Source: Clavulina sp. PMI_390
Lineage: Eukaryota > Basidiomycota > Agaricomycetes > Cantharellales > Hydnaceae
Reading direction: 5' to 3'
DNA length: 29,013 bases
Assembly: GCA_015039315.1 (NCBI GenBank)
Contig: WIDE01000189.1
Coordinates: forward strand, 11,236-40,248
In this document: positions 11,841-21,580 of the stretch, one piece after another
Numbering within the stretch: position 1 is the stretch's first letter
Layout: each line of letters begins with the position of its first letter
Made by a program: the position numbers and the translations under genes
Notes under the pieces: model-generated
The model's database searches: none
What the model was told of the DNA's origin: nothing
What the model saw: the letters and a program-made list of their open reading frames with translations, nothing else

Positions 11841-12279
11841 GCAGATGAAAAACATCAAGCTGTGGTATTTGCTGCAAGACCTCGCACTGCAGGATGATGC
11901 TGCCATGCCACCAGGGCTGGAGAGAGAGTGGGTGCCAGCTACGCGGTGTGGCACACCAACATGCCACAATAACCCACAACATCACAACATGGTTCATCGA
12001 AAGAGGGCAGGGCAAAATTTGGCTGGATGTAGGACTCTCCTCCAGATCGGCAAAAAAAAAAATCTCACTAATAGGGGGTTATTGCTGAGTAGTACATCAA
12101 CTGTGCGATACTTCCCCACACTTTGCCCGTCTTACAGTTGCAAGAGCCCTATCACCTGCCGAAGGAGTCTATTTATGGGATAGTCTCTCCTCTGCTGCAG
12201 GGAAGCTAAATTTATGGCCTGAATCAAAGGTGCCCAAACCTACAAATCTCAACAACTCAAGTAGTCTGTGCAGGGCAGT
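11841..12279. other. spacer upstream of the dioxygenase gene
   Basis: This stretch runs from the break at the 5' end of the FAS relic to the dioxygenase start codon. It shows no continuing FAS similarity, contains an A run at 12052-12062, and should include the promoter of the plus-strand gene. A frame on the plus strand (11845-12183) is open but shows no domain; I regard it as chance. Confidence 0.45.
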
Positions 12280-13861
12280 ATGACTCATGATTTGCCCAAG
12301 CAGGACACTTCTCGAACAGAGTTCCGGACCTGGCTGGCCAGGAATTACCCTCCCCAGTCAAAGAAACTCTGGGACTCTATGCCTCGAGTCAGCTATCGAC
12401 GCAAACACAATCTGGTATGCCTGCCTCGTTGCTGTCAGCCGTCTATCTCATAATTGTGTCTGTCAATGCAGGCCCAACAGCTACATCTCAACCGCCGTAT
12501 TCAGTCGTTCGATGAACTTGTGAAGACATTTAGTCTTGAGGTCATCTATGTAAAATCTACTGAAGAAACCAAGCAAGCCCGTGGATGTGCTCTACTGGAC
12601 CAAACCGACCCCGATATCCTCAAATTCTGGGAAGCAATGCAGTCTGCCTGGCCCCGGCGCCGAGGCTCAAAACCCAGAAGGTCATTCCTTATAGGTGATA
12701 AAAAAGGCACCAAGACAAAGAAATGGCTTGAGCTTGATGCAGACAAGTCATATCTTATTCTTGATGCCGAGAGTTGAGTTCTTTTACTGCTGCAATTACT
12801 TAGTACTGATTACCTTCTTATCAAAAATGCAGATCACCAGGTTGTCATGTTTGTGATACGTAAGGCGATTTCTTCAGACCGAGTTGTAATGGCTGCATCG
12901 GATATAGTCGACGAAGCTACAGGTTGTCGGCGTGATCTCCGAGTACGAAACTGAATTCACCCCTCCTGCCCACCTTTCTGATCATCTCTTAGCCCTATGA
13001 ACCTGGTCGCATTGTCGCCTTTGGTCATTCTGCTGGTCGGCGAGATGCACGTGTGTTTGGAAATGTGAAAAACATCATCAAGGGAAAGTCTGATACAGTT
13101 CGGGTACATGGTATGAACTGCAATGCCCTTGGAGTTGCAAGCCTTCTCTGGGCAGTTGTGGAGTCGATTGTCCCAACAGATATCACAAAAGACTTTCTTG
13201 ACCAGCTCGATGCAGTGAATCTTCCACCCATTGGTGCTGACACCATCGATCCCAAAGGTAGCTAGCTCCCTGGCCTCCCAATTGCTCTGTATCTACTCAT
13301 AGACCTCCAAGGTACTGGATATGAGATCAAGCTTGGCATGGAGGCTTATCATTTTCCCCTTGCATCCCGTTCGCCACCTGAAGCCTATTTTACACGCGGG
13401 TACTCATCGTATGTGCATTCCACAGCTGTAGTCTTTCGAGCCCTGAACAAAGACCTCCTAGGGCTGGGCACACAGATGATTCCATCGCTCCTTTTACCTT
13501 TGGGTTTGGCCTCCGGCGCGAAATATCTTCACCTGCTGATAGCTGGAAGGTTGGGCTCTCACAGCGAGCATGTGAGGCACTTGCCACCAAACTACCAGAA
13601 ACAATTCCTGCAAGGCCATCAGGTGGTGATTTTGTCAATCTGAAATATCAGATCATCTGCCGTAATAGTGAAAATCTGCTTATCATGTTCCGCCCCAATC
13701 ATCTCCATGGCTCAACAGTTCCATTCGGTGCCACAACTCGTTCGGTAGCATTCACAGCAAGTCGGCACATCATCAAAGCATGGGAGAAGTCACAAATCTG
13801 CACGATTGATAGATTGGAAGGATCAAATGCTGTATTTAGTGACACAGATCTTTGTGATTAG
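12280..13861 (+). CDS. 2-oxoglutarate/Fe(II) dioxygenase-like protein (TET/JBP-like?)
   Basis: This is predicted to be a non-haem iron, 2-oxoglutarate-dependent oxygenase. Six exons (12280-12414, 12472-12772, 12833-12942, 12993-13257, 13303-13408, 13453-13861) join without a stop to give 441 residues; introns are 44-60 nt. The fifth intron (13409-13452, acceptor AAG) is the critical one: it brings GYSS next to PPRAGHTDD, creating the iron-binding H312-T-D314. The third ligand fits H391 in NHLHGSTV and the 2-oxoglutarate-binding arginine fits R402 in TTRSVAF, both in the expected C-terminal position of a double-stranded beta-helix. The N-terminal 170 residues are basic and unassigned (PRRRGSKPRRS). 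Fungal genomes are known for expanded, transposon-linked TET/JBP-type oxygenases that act on DNA bases, and this could be one, but protein hydroxylases share the same signature. The gene lies between a decayed FAS and a repeat array, not beside metabolic partners. Donor GTTGAG of intron 2 is weak. Confidence 0.72.
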
Positions 13862-13959
13862 CTACGGTGTTTACATATAGGTATGGACAAGCTAAAATGA
13901 CAAGAAAGGAAAAAGAGGTGATACATGTCTCAGCGACAGTCTTATGCACAGCTATGGTT

Positions 13960-14480
13960 GGTGCGAAAGGGTATAACAGTGATGCAGTGCAAGAGGGCGC
14001 CCTGTGTGTTGTTATAGTGGCAAGGGAGGCCGGTTTGGTGGGGCTGAGCGAGTTAGCGTGGGTGCTGTACACTCGGTCGAGGCAGCGGGAGGTATGGCAG
14101 GTTGGGTGTTGTGATGGCTCACAGAGATAGCGCCCAGTGATACCATACCGCCAGAGGACATCATGCACGCTGTTGTGGTGGTTGAGGAGGTGGTATCGGC
14201 TGAGGTCCTGGATATAGAACGGGTGGCAGGGGCGCTGTATGCCTGTTTGAGGTGGTTGTGGGCATTGGGTATCGCCGTGGTCGATGAAAACAAGGTACAG
14301 CGACGCCGCAACGCCAGAAGGCATCGCGCGCGTCGCTGTGTTGGTGTAGGAGACGGTGATGGGTGGGTTCGCGGCCGTAGGATAGGTGGTCGGGGGGTCG
14401 TGGCGTCGTTGTGGTTGATGAAGAACCAGCACAGCGATGCCGCAACGCCAGCAGGCGCTGCACATATCAACATGCCGGTG
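13960..14480 (-). repeat. left array of degenerate GC-rich repeats, minus orientation
   Basis: Four related units are seen on the minus strand, centred near 14450, 14315, 14152 and 13992, spaced about 134, 162 and 160 bases. The core resembles GCCTTCTGGCGTTGCGGCGT followed by CGCTGT and a CTTGTTTTTCATC-like stretch, between GCGCGCGATG on the left and CACCA(C)AACG words. Units become more divergent with distance from 14450. All three frames stay open on several strands here, which is the usual by-product of GC-rich tandem repeats rather than evidence of genes. Confidence 0.7.
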
Positions 14481-16619
14481 TCTAACGGGGTGAAGGGCAG
14501 GGCGGTAGTTGTATGTTAGGTGATAGAAGCACTGTGCTCATTCGAGGTGATTGTAGTGGGATATACAGCAGACATAGATTTAGTTGACAAGAATCATACA
14601 GCGATTGCACTCTAGATACTCACCTGCACCCTTTTTGATCACTCCTATGCGCTTCCAGCACATCCTCCACAGCTCCTATGAGGTAATATCCGCCGTCAAC
14701 GTTGCGCTGTTGCGCGGTTGTTTGGCGGGTATAGGAGGGCTTGGAGGATATAAAAAATATATGAGACATCCTAAAAAAATACAATAGAAGCAATTTGTCA
14801 GCCTTTCAACAGGTCGTGGAGGGGTGAGGTGAGGTGAGTGGCTGGTAGGAGGCAAACTCGAGCTCTGCACGAACCGTGGGAAACACGTCAACGAGGACGA
14901 GAAAGTTGAAAGTAGTCAGAATCGCTCGATATTTTGAGGGAGTGGTCTTATTACCATAGAAAGATGTTCGGTAATTTTTCGAAGCGGCCAGATCCCTTGA
15001 AGTTAAGAAATAGGATGCGGGGTAGCGATGCGCTGGCGAGGTTGCACCCCCCATCCCTACTCACCACAGCGATCAGGAGTGAGATCGGAGACGCTAGAAG
15101 CTTGTAGATCTAGTATTGAGACCATTTGATTCATTTTAATTCCTTCATTTATCTGTATCTATTATACTACTAACACCCGAGCCTCCTCGGCAGTGAAGCG
15201 TACATCCGTTCAGTAGTTGAGATTTGTATTTCAATAGCTAAAACCTTTGCGAAGAGATCAAATATGCGCTAAATTTATATCTCAGGCAGTTTGAGAGCTT
15301 CAGCATCGCCGGAAGGGCTTGCATTACGCTTGCGCGTGCCTCAGTATGTACCCTCCGACCATTTGAACACATAGAATACAGATAGAAACAATATAAATGC
15401 ATCATAGAAGTCGAATATATGAGTATATATAACTAGTAAATTTTCATAACTCAAAAAGGACAGGAAGTGTTTTAAGTTCTCTTTGTGCTGCTCAACTATA
15501 CTCGCTTTCGTACAATCACGGAAAATGTATTGGGGCGATGAGTAATCCTACCATCATAATTACTTTGATTATATTATTTTACGATACCGAGCTCCCTTCT
15601 TGAGCAAAAAAATCCGGTGCCAGATGCCAGGAAGTATATAAACTACGGGTGGGGCTCTGAGTTGTGCCAGGGTATGAGAAGAACAATATCTTCTAGTGAG
15701 CCGATTGGCGGCGAACAAGGCCTAAAATGATTTGATAAGTCGGTTGAAGCGTTACATATGCCTCGATCTCCTATAGGACATCCGCTAGAAAAATAATCAG
15801 GGAGGGTAGTGCCGGTGGAGGTTGCTAAAGGCATAGTGATTTTGAATGGAAACGGTAATTTATAATCGTCGATTGGTCTTAAAATGGGATCTAGATCTAC
15901 TTGAGAGCGTAAAAACAGAATAGCGACACCAGGAAATTAATAATCTTCATGGGGTGAAGTTGGCAAGATGCGCCATCTGCTGTGTCTATTCTGAGACGTG
16001 ATATTACAATTATTATTACATATAAAGTTCCACGTGACACTTCAAGGGCCTTTTACACGCTTGGAACCTCAAAAAAAACGCGTGTTGTTGACGTGATCAA
16101 TGGGCCTCGTGTCGTGGTCGAGGCGGGTATCCCTGAGCCTGTTTCTCGCCCGTTTCTCATCCATTCTTGCTCGTTTTTTTCGTCGAACGACTCCATTTAA
16201 CACCCTCTTTCTATTTATACATCCATATCCGAAATCATTCTCAAGTAATTTTTTCGTTTATTGTCGGGTGTTGATCCTTAGCAGGACTCCAGGCCCAAGC
16301 CCACCACTTCAACACCTCTAGGGTCTGGGACCCACGAAAAAACTGTCAACAGCGGCGCTCCATCTATTATAACATCGATTTAATGACTTATAAACGTACT
16401 CCCGCCCTGCTGCCGCCTGTCCATACCCACTGCACGACCGCGCAACGGACGCGACGTCGACGGTGGGTATCATGTCTACAGGCCGTAGGACGGACTCTGT
16501 AAACGCGTAAATAAGATACACGGGACACAAAGGTGAGTAACTATGTATCGTTTTATGCTCTGAAGTGGATCTGCCTGTTAGTTTCTTTGCTAGGCATGAT
16601 ACCAACACCATCGCCCACG
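14481..16619. other. AT-richer core between the two repeat arrays
   Basis: About 2.1 kb with no supported gene. Open frames are all under 105 codons and lack domains. CACGTGAC at 16031 is an E-box-like word, and T-rich runs occur near 16165 and 16245. Nothing here resembles a transposase, so if the flanking arrays are element ends the element is non-autonomous. Confidence 0.45.
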
Positions 16620-17170
16620 ACCGCCTCAAACGAGTGCATCACGCTCCAACCACCTAATCTACGACAAGCACCCCAACAAGCACCCCCTTCCACACCGCCC
16701 AGTACCGCGCGCAACGCAAGAATGCGTTGCGGCGTCACTGTGCTCATTTTCTGTTGACCCTGATCCCCGCTCAACCTCCCCCGCCCCCCGAGCGCCTCGA
16801 ACTAGCGCACAACGCCCCCGCCGCCTATTCTACGACCACTGCCCCACTCATCACCATCTCTCCCCCACCACCATGCCAACGCGCGCGACGCCAGAGGGCG
16901 TTGCGGCGCTATTATTGGCTCTGTGCACCGTCTACAACCACCGTCAACATGCCGGCCGCCTAATAGCCTCGAACAATTGCCCCACACCCTTGCTGCTCAA
17001 TCGAGCACCAGATATCCGCCCAACACCACCTCCCCCACTGCCACAACAACGCGCGCAATGCCCTCTGGCGATGCCGCGTTGTTCTGGATCTTTTTCGCCA
17101 GCCACACACGCACTCAAATACCACCGACCCTCGAATGCGCTGAACACACGTAGAGCACCCCCTGTAATCT
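16620..17170 (+). repeat. right array of the same GC-rich repeats, plus orientation
   Basis: Three related units lie on the plus strand with the GCGTTGCGGCG core (or GCGATGCCGCG) near 16724, 16898 and 17068, spaced about 174 and 170 bases. They share GCGCGC, a GCC(C/A)TCTGGCG-like palindromic centre and CACCAC/CAACAAC spacers with the left array. A weak fourth unit may follow near 17235. Relative to the left array the units point the opposite way, so the two arrays diverge. Confidence 0.68.
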
Positions 17171-18340
17171 ATTCAACCCCACCAATCCGACCTCCTCCCC
17201 TCCCACCCTCTTGCTGGCTGTCTCACGGCGCTAGCGCGTCCCGGGCTTGCAATGAGCATCATCATCGTGCGCTGCCACCCTGGCTACAAAGGTGCGTCCA
17301 GCCGCAATCGTGACACACTTTAACTTTTTTTTCTCTTCTTTCTAGGTCATCCACATCCCCTCTCCCCTCCCTTCCATTCCCAACCCCACCTGACGACGGA
17401 TGAGCGCAGAGGCGCAGGCTCAAGCAAGCCTATTTTTGGCGGCGTATGCCCGACCCGGCTTTTATTCTGTACCACACATGTAAAATACGGCGGCAGGTAG
17501 AAACATATATATTTATAGTATATTACAAAGTGAGAGCAAGTAGTAAGCAGCGCCAAAAAAGAAAGAAAAATAGCAAAAATAAGTGCCGGCGGACGACGAC
17601 GTGGGCAAGGGCAGCAGCCAGAGGGCAGGTGAATTGTAAGGAGCGGCGGTAGCAGACGGGCATGCGCGGAACAAGCAGGGCCCAGGGAGCAACAGCAGTA
17701 CGTTAATGTAAAGTACAGTCGACGGCATCGATGACGGGGATAAGTGGAATATCTGACTGGCAGCACTGGTAGCAGGGATGACCTGCTCAGATAGCCGACG
17801 AACAAACGAGTAGTGTAGTAGTGCAACAGGAGTGCCCAGACAGCAGATGAGAAAAAAACTAATGAGAGATGGAATCAATAGTGGATAGCGGCGGCTGGGC
17901 CGAGGAAGGGGTGGGTTTTTTTTGCAATGCAAAATTCATCCAGGTGCGGAGACAATAAAGCAGCCGAAGCCTCGGCCGTTAAGAGAAGCACGCTACTGCA
18001 GGGGGAGGAGAGCGCAGCGACGACGGCACAAGGATATGGCAAAAACGGAGGAAAACAAATGAAATATATAGAAAAAGCAAGTCACGCACCTGGTTGACAG
18101 TCTGGTACGACGACAGGCATGCCCCAAAGAACAGGAGCGACAGCCTGAGCCCAGAGGCGTCACATGCAATAACCAAGTACGAAAAGCGACGAGGAAAGGA
18201 ACACTGAATGGGTAGCAGCCAGACCTGCCCTGGCGAAACCAGCGATAAGGGCATGCCCCGGCATCAGAAAAAGTCGGCCGGTACCTTAGCCTGTTTAATG
18301 TGTTTTCGTGTCTGAAACGGGTACCCCTTGTTTGGAATGA
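17171..18340. other. no gene supported
   Basis: Several open frames of 60-160 codons exist on the minus strand (17932-17513, 17826-17347, 18472-17993). They are rich in Leu, Ser, Pro and Cys from TC-rich DNA and have no domain. A pyrimidine run ending in CTAG at 17318-17345 looks like a splice acceptor, but I could not attach exons to it. I would not call a gene here. Confidence 0.4.
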
Positions 18341-18414
18341 ATGGATCCGTCTGGAGTTTGGCCCGTTTGGCCCTCTAGACAGGCCAAACCGTCCAAACGG
18401 GCCAAACAAAGGGT
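18323..18414. repeat. nested inverted repeat built from TTTGGCC words
   Basis: A perfect 15-base inverted repeat pairs GTTTGGCCCGTTTGG (18356-18370) with CCAAACGGGCCAAAC (18393-18407) around a 22-base loop. A second, outer pair, ACCCCTTGTTTGG (18323-18335) and CCAAACAAAGGGT (18402-18414), has one mismatch and overlaps the inner right arm. The loop holds a further AGGCCAAACC, so alternative hairpins can form. Confidence 0.85.
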
Positions 18415-18526
18415 CCGAGGGTATTTGCTGATGCCCCCGGGATGAGGCACAGAGAGAGCACAAAGTCAGCATCGGTTAACCATTGACAATAAATAGAATA
18501 GAAAGGATAAAAGAACGTCGACGACA

Positions 18527-18830
18527 TCACCAAGGGTCCACAGAGCAACTTGCCATCAATTCAGTCGGCGAGGGACAGAGCTCGTTCAACTGATGGTATG
18601 AGCACCGAGTATCACTTACAGCCATCCGCAAGGCTTCCATGGAATTGCCGTTGAGCCCCTCACCGACTGATTTGGCGGGAAGATGTGCTGCGGAAAGCGC
18701 ACCCAAGTCCTCACATTGACAAGGCATGTTCGACGACGGGCTACAGTGTGGTAGCTGATGGTATGAGCACCGAGCATCACCGCGGCCAGGTAGGACTTGC
18801 ATCCATCATCGAGCACCCCTCGTCAATGGG
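18527..18830 (-). other. open segment with an in-frame 55-codon duplication
   Basis: A 26-base direct repeat, starting CTGATGGTATGAGCACCGAG, occurs at 18590-18615 and 18755-18780 with one mismatch. The copies are 165 bases apart, exactly 55 codons, and on the minus strand both read RCSYHQL in the same open frame (18802-18527, 91 codons). I do not recognise the product and cannot show it is expressed; the frame lacks clear neighbours to splice to. Confidence 0.35.
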
Positions 18831-19642
18831 GATTTGGGTGCGGAAAGGAGAGAAAGGAGAAGGAAGCGAAAAGAAACACGAACAGGGAAGCAAAAGAGAC
18901 GCAGAAACGATCCTAAGGCGGCAACAACGAGAGGCGGACGGAGGAGGTTGAGGCGGTCGAAAAGGCGGGCACAGAGAGAGAAGGAGGAAGGAGAGAAGGT
19001 GTCAAGCAAGCCTGACACGCATTTGAGCCATGACCATCGGGACCGAGCCAGGGTCGACTACAGCACAGCCCAAGGAGGGCTCACCCGACAAGCAGTATCT
19101 TGAATAAGTAGGTTGTTGCTGTGGGAGACTGGAAAAGATGCTTTCCAATGATGTGAGGCTGTAAGTGCAAGCTTGTTGATAAAAGTCGGTACATGCAGTC
19201 GCTACATTACTCGCTGGTGGATGCAGGGCTGAAACCGTCTCATGTGACTTGTGCTCACATCACACATTGTGACTTGTCACCCGCTGCTCATCGTCATCAC
19301 TGCTTGTCATCCCCAATAAGATTGACTACTATGTGACCACCTCTGGCAGATAGCCATCCCACCCCATCCGGTCTCTCCATTCCCCACCATCAACTGTACT
19401 TCTGCCAACCACGTCAATATCGCACCACTTCGTAGCTGGCTATCTGGTGCTCAGGTTGATCTCTTGCCATCCATACATGTCCACTCTCTTGTCTGCGATT
19501 CCTTTGAAGGTTTAAAAACTACTTCTGTTGTAATTTCAGGCTGTTATCTACCATTGGGAACGACAACAATGAGGGTAATGGCAGCAGCAAGAGGGTTGGA
19601 CTGTGAGAAGCGGCGCTGGTGGAAGGGGTGCTACTAAGAATA
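18831..19642. other. purine-rich tract and spacer
   Basis: The stretch 18838-19000 is strongly purine-rich on the plus strand (many GGAGAAAGG-like words), which opens Lys/Arg/Glu-rich frames that I take as low complexity. Beyond it, 19200-19330 repeats TGTGACTTGT twice and TCATC words several times. I see no gene before the stop codon of the minus-strand gene at 19643. Confidence 0.4.
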
Positions 19643-20623
19643 TCATACACGGCCGCTTTGGAATACATTACGAAACTCCCAACCCGTATCGCTCTCTAGT
19701 TGTAGGAAAGCAGTTAGCACAAAAACCATTCCATCATTGGGTATTGAGACATACCCTCAAAATTGTCGTCAATCAATGCAGTTAAGATTTGCAAAACCTC
19801 CGCTTCCGTGAGGTCGAGCCCATGCCCTCTCAGAAAGCTCTCAAGTGCCCGACGCCATTGGGTTTCCATGACAGAGATGAATAGAGTGTGTGTGATGAGT
19901 TGCCATGGAGCGGCCCAATCATGCCGTCGAAGAAGCCCACGAATGTGATCCCCCAGGGCGGGCTCAAAGTGATAGACATTCGAGGACGAGGATAATATAA
20001 GCCGCTGCTTGAGGGGGACCCGTGTAGTATTTTTGAGGACACCAGCCATTGGTGGATATGCGACGGGAAGTTGTCGGAGCGGCAAACTGTGTAGCGAAGC
20101 TGCGTTGTGGACATCCATGTCCAGTGAGTCAATGTCGCCTCCAACAGCAGGACTCAAGGAGGACTGGATGGAAGATGATGGAGATGTTGACTGAGATGGC
20201 AATGAGCTTGCGACCGACACTGGGGATGCGGCCATTGGAGCAGGAGGAGATTGTGTATATGATGGATGGTGGGGCTCAGTGTCAGGGAGACCAGATTGAG
20301 ATCGAGCTTGGCCCATTATAATAGAATTGATTTCTGACAGAAGCGGATGGAGTGCATCAATGTGAGAACGTAGGCGGGGGAGTTGTGCAACAAGCCCAGC
20401 CATGCCATGCGACAAGTGCATTTGGGCATCTGAGTGTGGATCATCAGCAGGGAAGACGAATGTTACTGAGAGCTATATTATAGCAAGGGGCCATTAGCAC
20501 AGCCATATGCCAGGTGCAGCCTCATACCTCGGCTGATGGGCGGGCAGGGAGGTTTGCCTCACTGATGTCCCGGCGTCGAGAGCGTCGGCCAAAGAGACGA
20601 TCAAACAAGTGGACAACATTCAT
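19643..20623 (-). CDS. orphan Ser/Pro-rich protein, divergent partner of the 21581 gene
   Basis: Not recognised. Three exons (20623-20528, 20472-19755, 19695-19643) join in frame into 288 residues. The introns have clean ends: GTATGA..ATATAG, and GTATGT with a GCTAACTG branch site and CTAG. The N terminus has an arginine-rich patch, FGRRSRRRD, that could be a nuclear signal. Residues 33-90 look folded and helical, about 100-150 are a Ser/Pro/Gln-rich linker (SPSSSIQSS), and 175-265 form a second helical region with QWRRALESFLRGHGLDLTEAE. No catalytic motif or membrane segment is visible. The gene is head to head with the large plus-strand gene 958 bases away, which suggests a shared control region and perhaps a shared element. 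The start is the first ATG upstream of a splice-consistent exon; the second in-frame ATG within it is not excluded. Confidence 0.68.
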
Positions 20624-21580
20624 GGAGACTGTTCACTGAAAATTAGTTTCGGAGCTGCGGGGGCTAACATCTCTGAGCTTGGGCCTATATCAACATTTTC
20701 TCCATTGACTTTCGACTGAATCATCCAAACATAGATATACAATGTGAATGCCACCATCAACTATCGTCAAGCTCCTCAGACTGTAAGATTATGAGTTACT
20801 TAAATCTAGCTCGGCGCCGACACGCCGATTAATTCTACCCCAGTGGTGCACATTACAGCTGCCCTGACAACTTCTGGCGCTGTCTCAATCAGCCCCATGG
20901 AAAATTCTGGAGAAAACTGCGGTGGGGTGACAAGTTTATTCATTATATTAGGAGATCGACATCAATCAATCTGGTTGTTCTACTTAAGCAACATACTATG
21001 CCTATCTCGATGCATCTGGCTCTGTAAGCTTGCTGCAAGTCCGGCCGGTCAATTCCATTTCACACTCAATTACTGTGCCCCTGAGGTAGCAAGGAGCTTG
21101 GTGTAGCCCGAGTTGTTGTTTGAAACACTCTAGTGCAAGGCTCGGCGACCTTGGGCTACTGGACTGCCTGGCTCTGCTTTCAAAGTCATAATATCCATAT
21201 CTATTACTCGTGGTGAATTTGGTCAGGCACCCCATGCAGACAGGTCATCGGAAAAACTCTGCAATATGCTCCACAATTCCACAGCTATCGAATGGTTGCT
21301 GGGGACAGTCGGCCAATATTTGAAACCACTCAGGAGTGTAGCTCAAACTGCCGGTTTGCCGCGGGCTAATGTTCGATCACAAATATTGGATCCAATGGAC
21401 AGAGACCGAAGGAAGTTTCTGATGGCTGGCTTGGCTACTAACTTTTGGGGAATCCGCATGCCTATGACGACGCTTGAGCTTGGCCATGACTCAAAGTCAA
21501 CTGAGCTGGAGGTATAAAGCTCAGCAAATAAACGTGTTAGATCACTGTAATTCTGCTCTGTATCTATCGACTTTCGCCCA
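20624..21580. promoter_or_regulatory. presumed bidirectional control region of the divergent pair
   Basis: This is the 957-base gap between two divergent start codons. Short frames occur (plus 21266-21517; minus 21235-21002) but none has a domain or fits splicing to either neighbour. TATATACAA-like and TATATT words lie near 20690-20745 and 21180-21200. The role as a shared promoter is inferred only from gene arrangement. Confidence 0.4.

Noticed and set aside
13836..14519. Long open frames on both strands, up to 209 codons
   Set aside because: They lie in the GC-rich repeat array, repeat internally with the array period, and are open in several frames at once; this is composition, not coding.
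12280..17300. A KDZ-type transposase accompanying the dioxygenase
   Set aside because: I looked for a large transposase frame near the gene because fungal TET-like genes often travel with such elements; none is present in the window.
17347..18472. Minus-strand frames of 90-160 codons
   Set aside because: Low-complexity Leu/Ser/Pro/Cys content from pyrimidine-rich DNA, no domain and no splice-consistent neighbours.
18834..19103. Lys/Arg/Glu-rich frame on the plus strand
   Set aside because: Produced by the purine-rich tract; no folded segment or motif.
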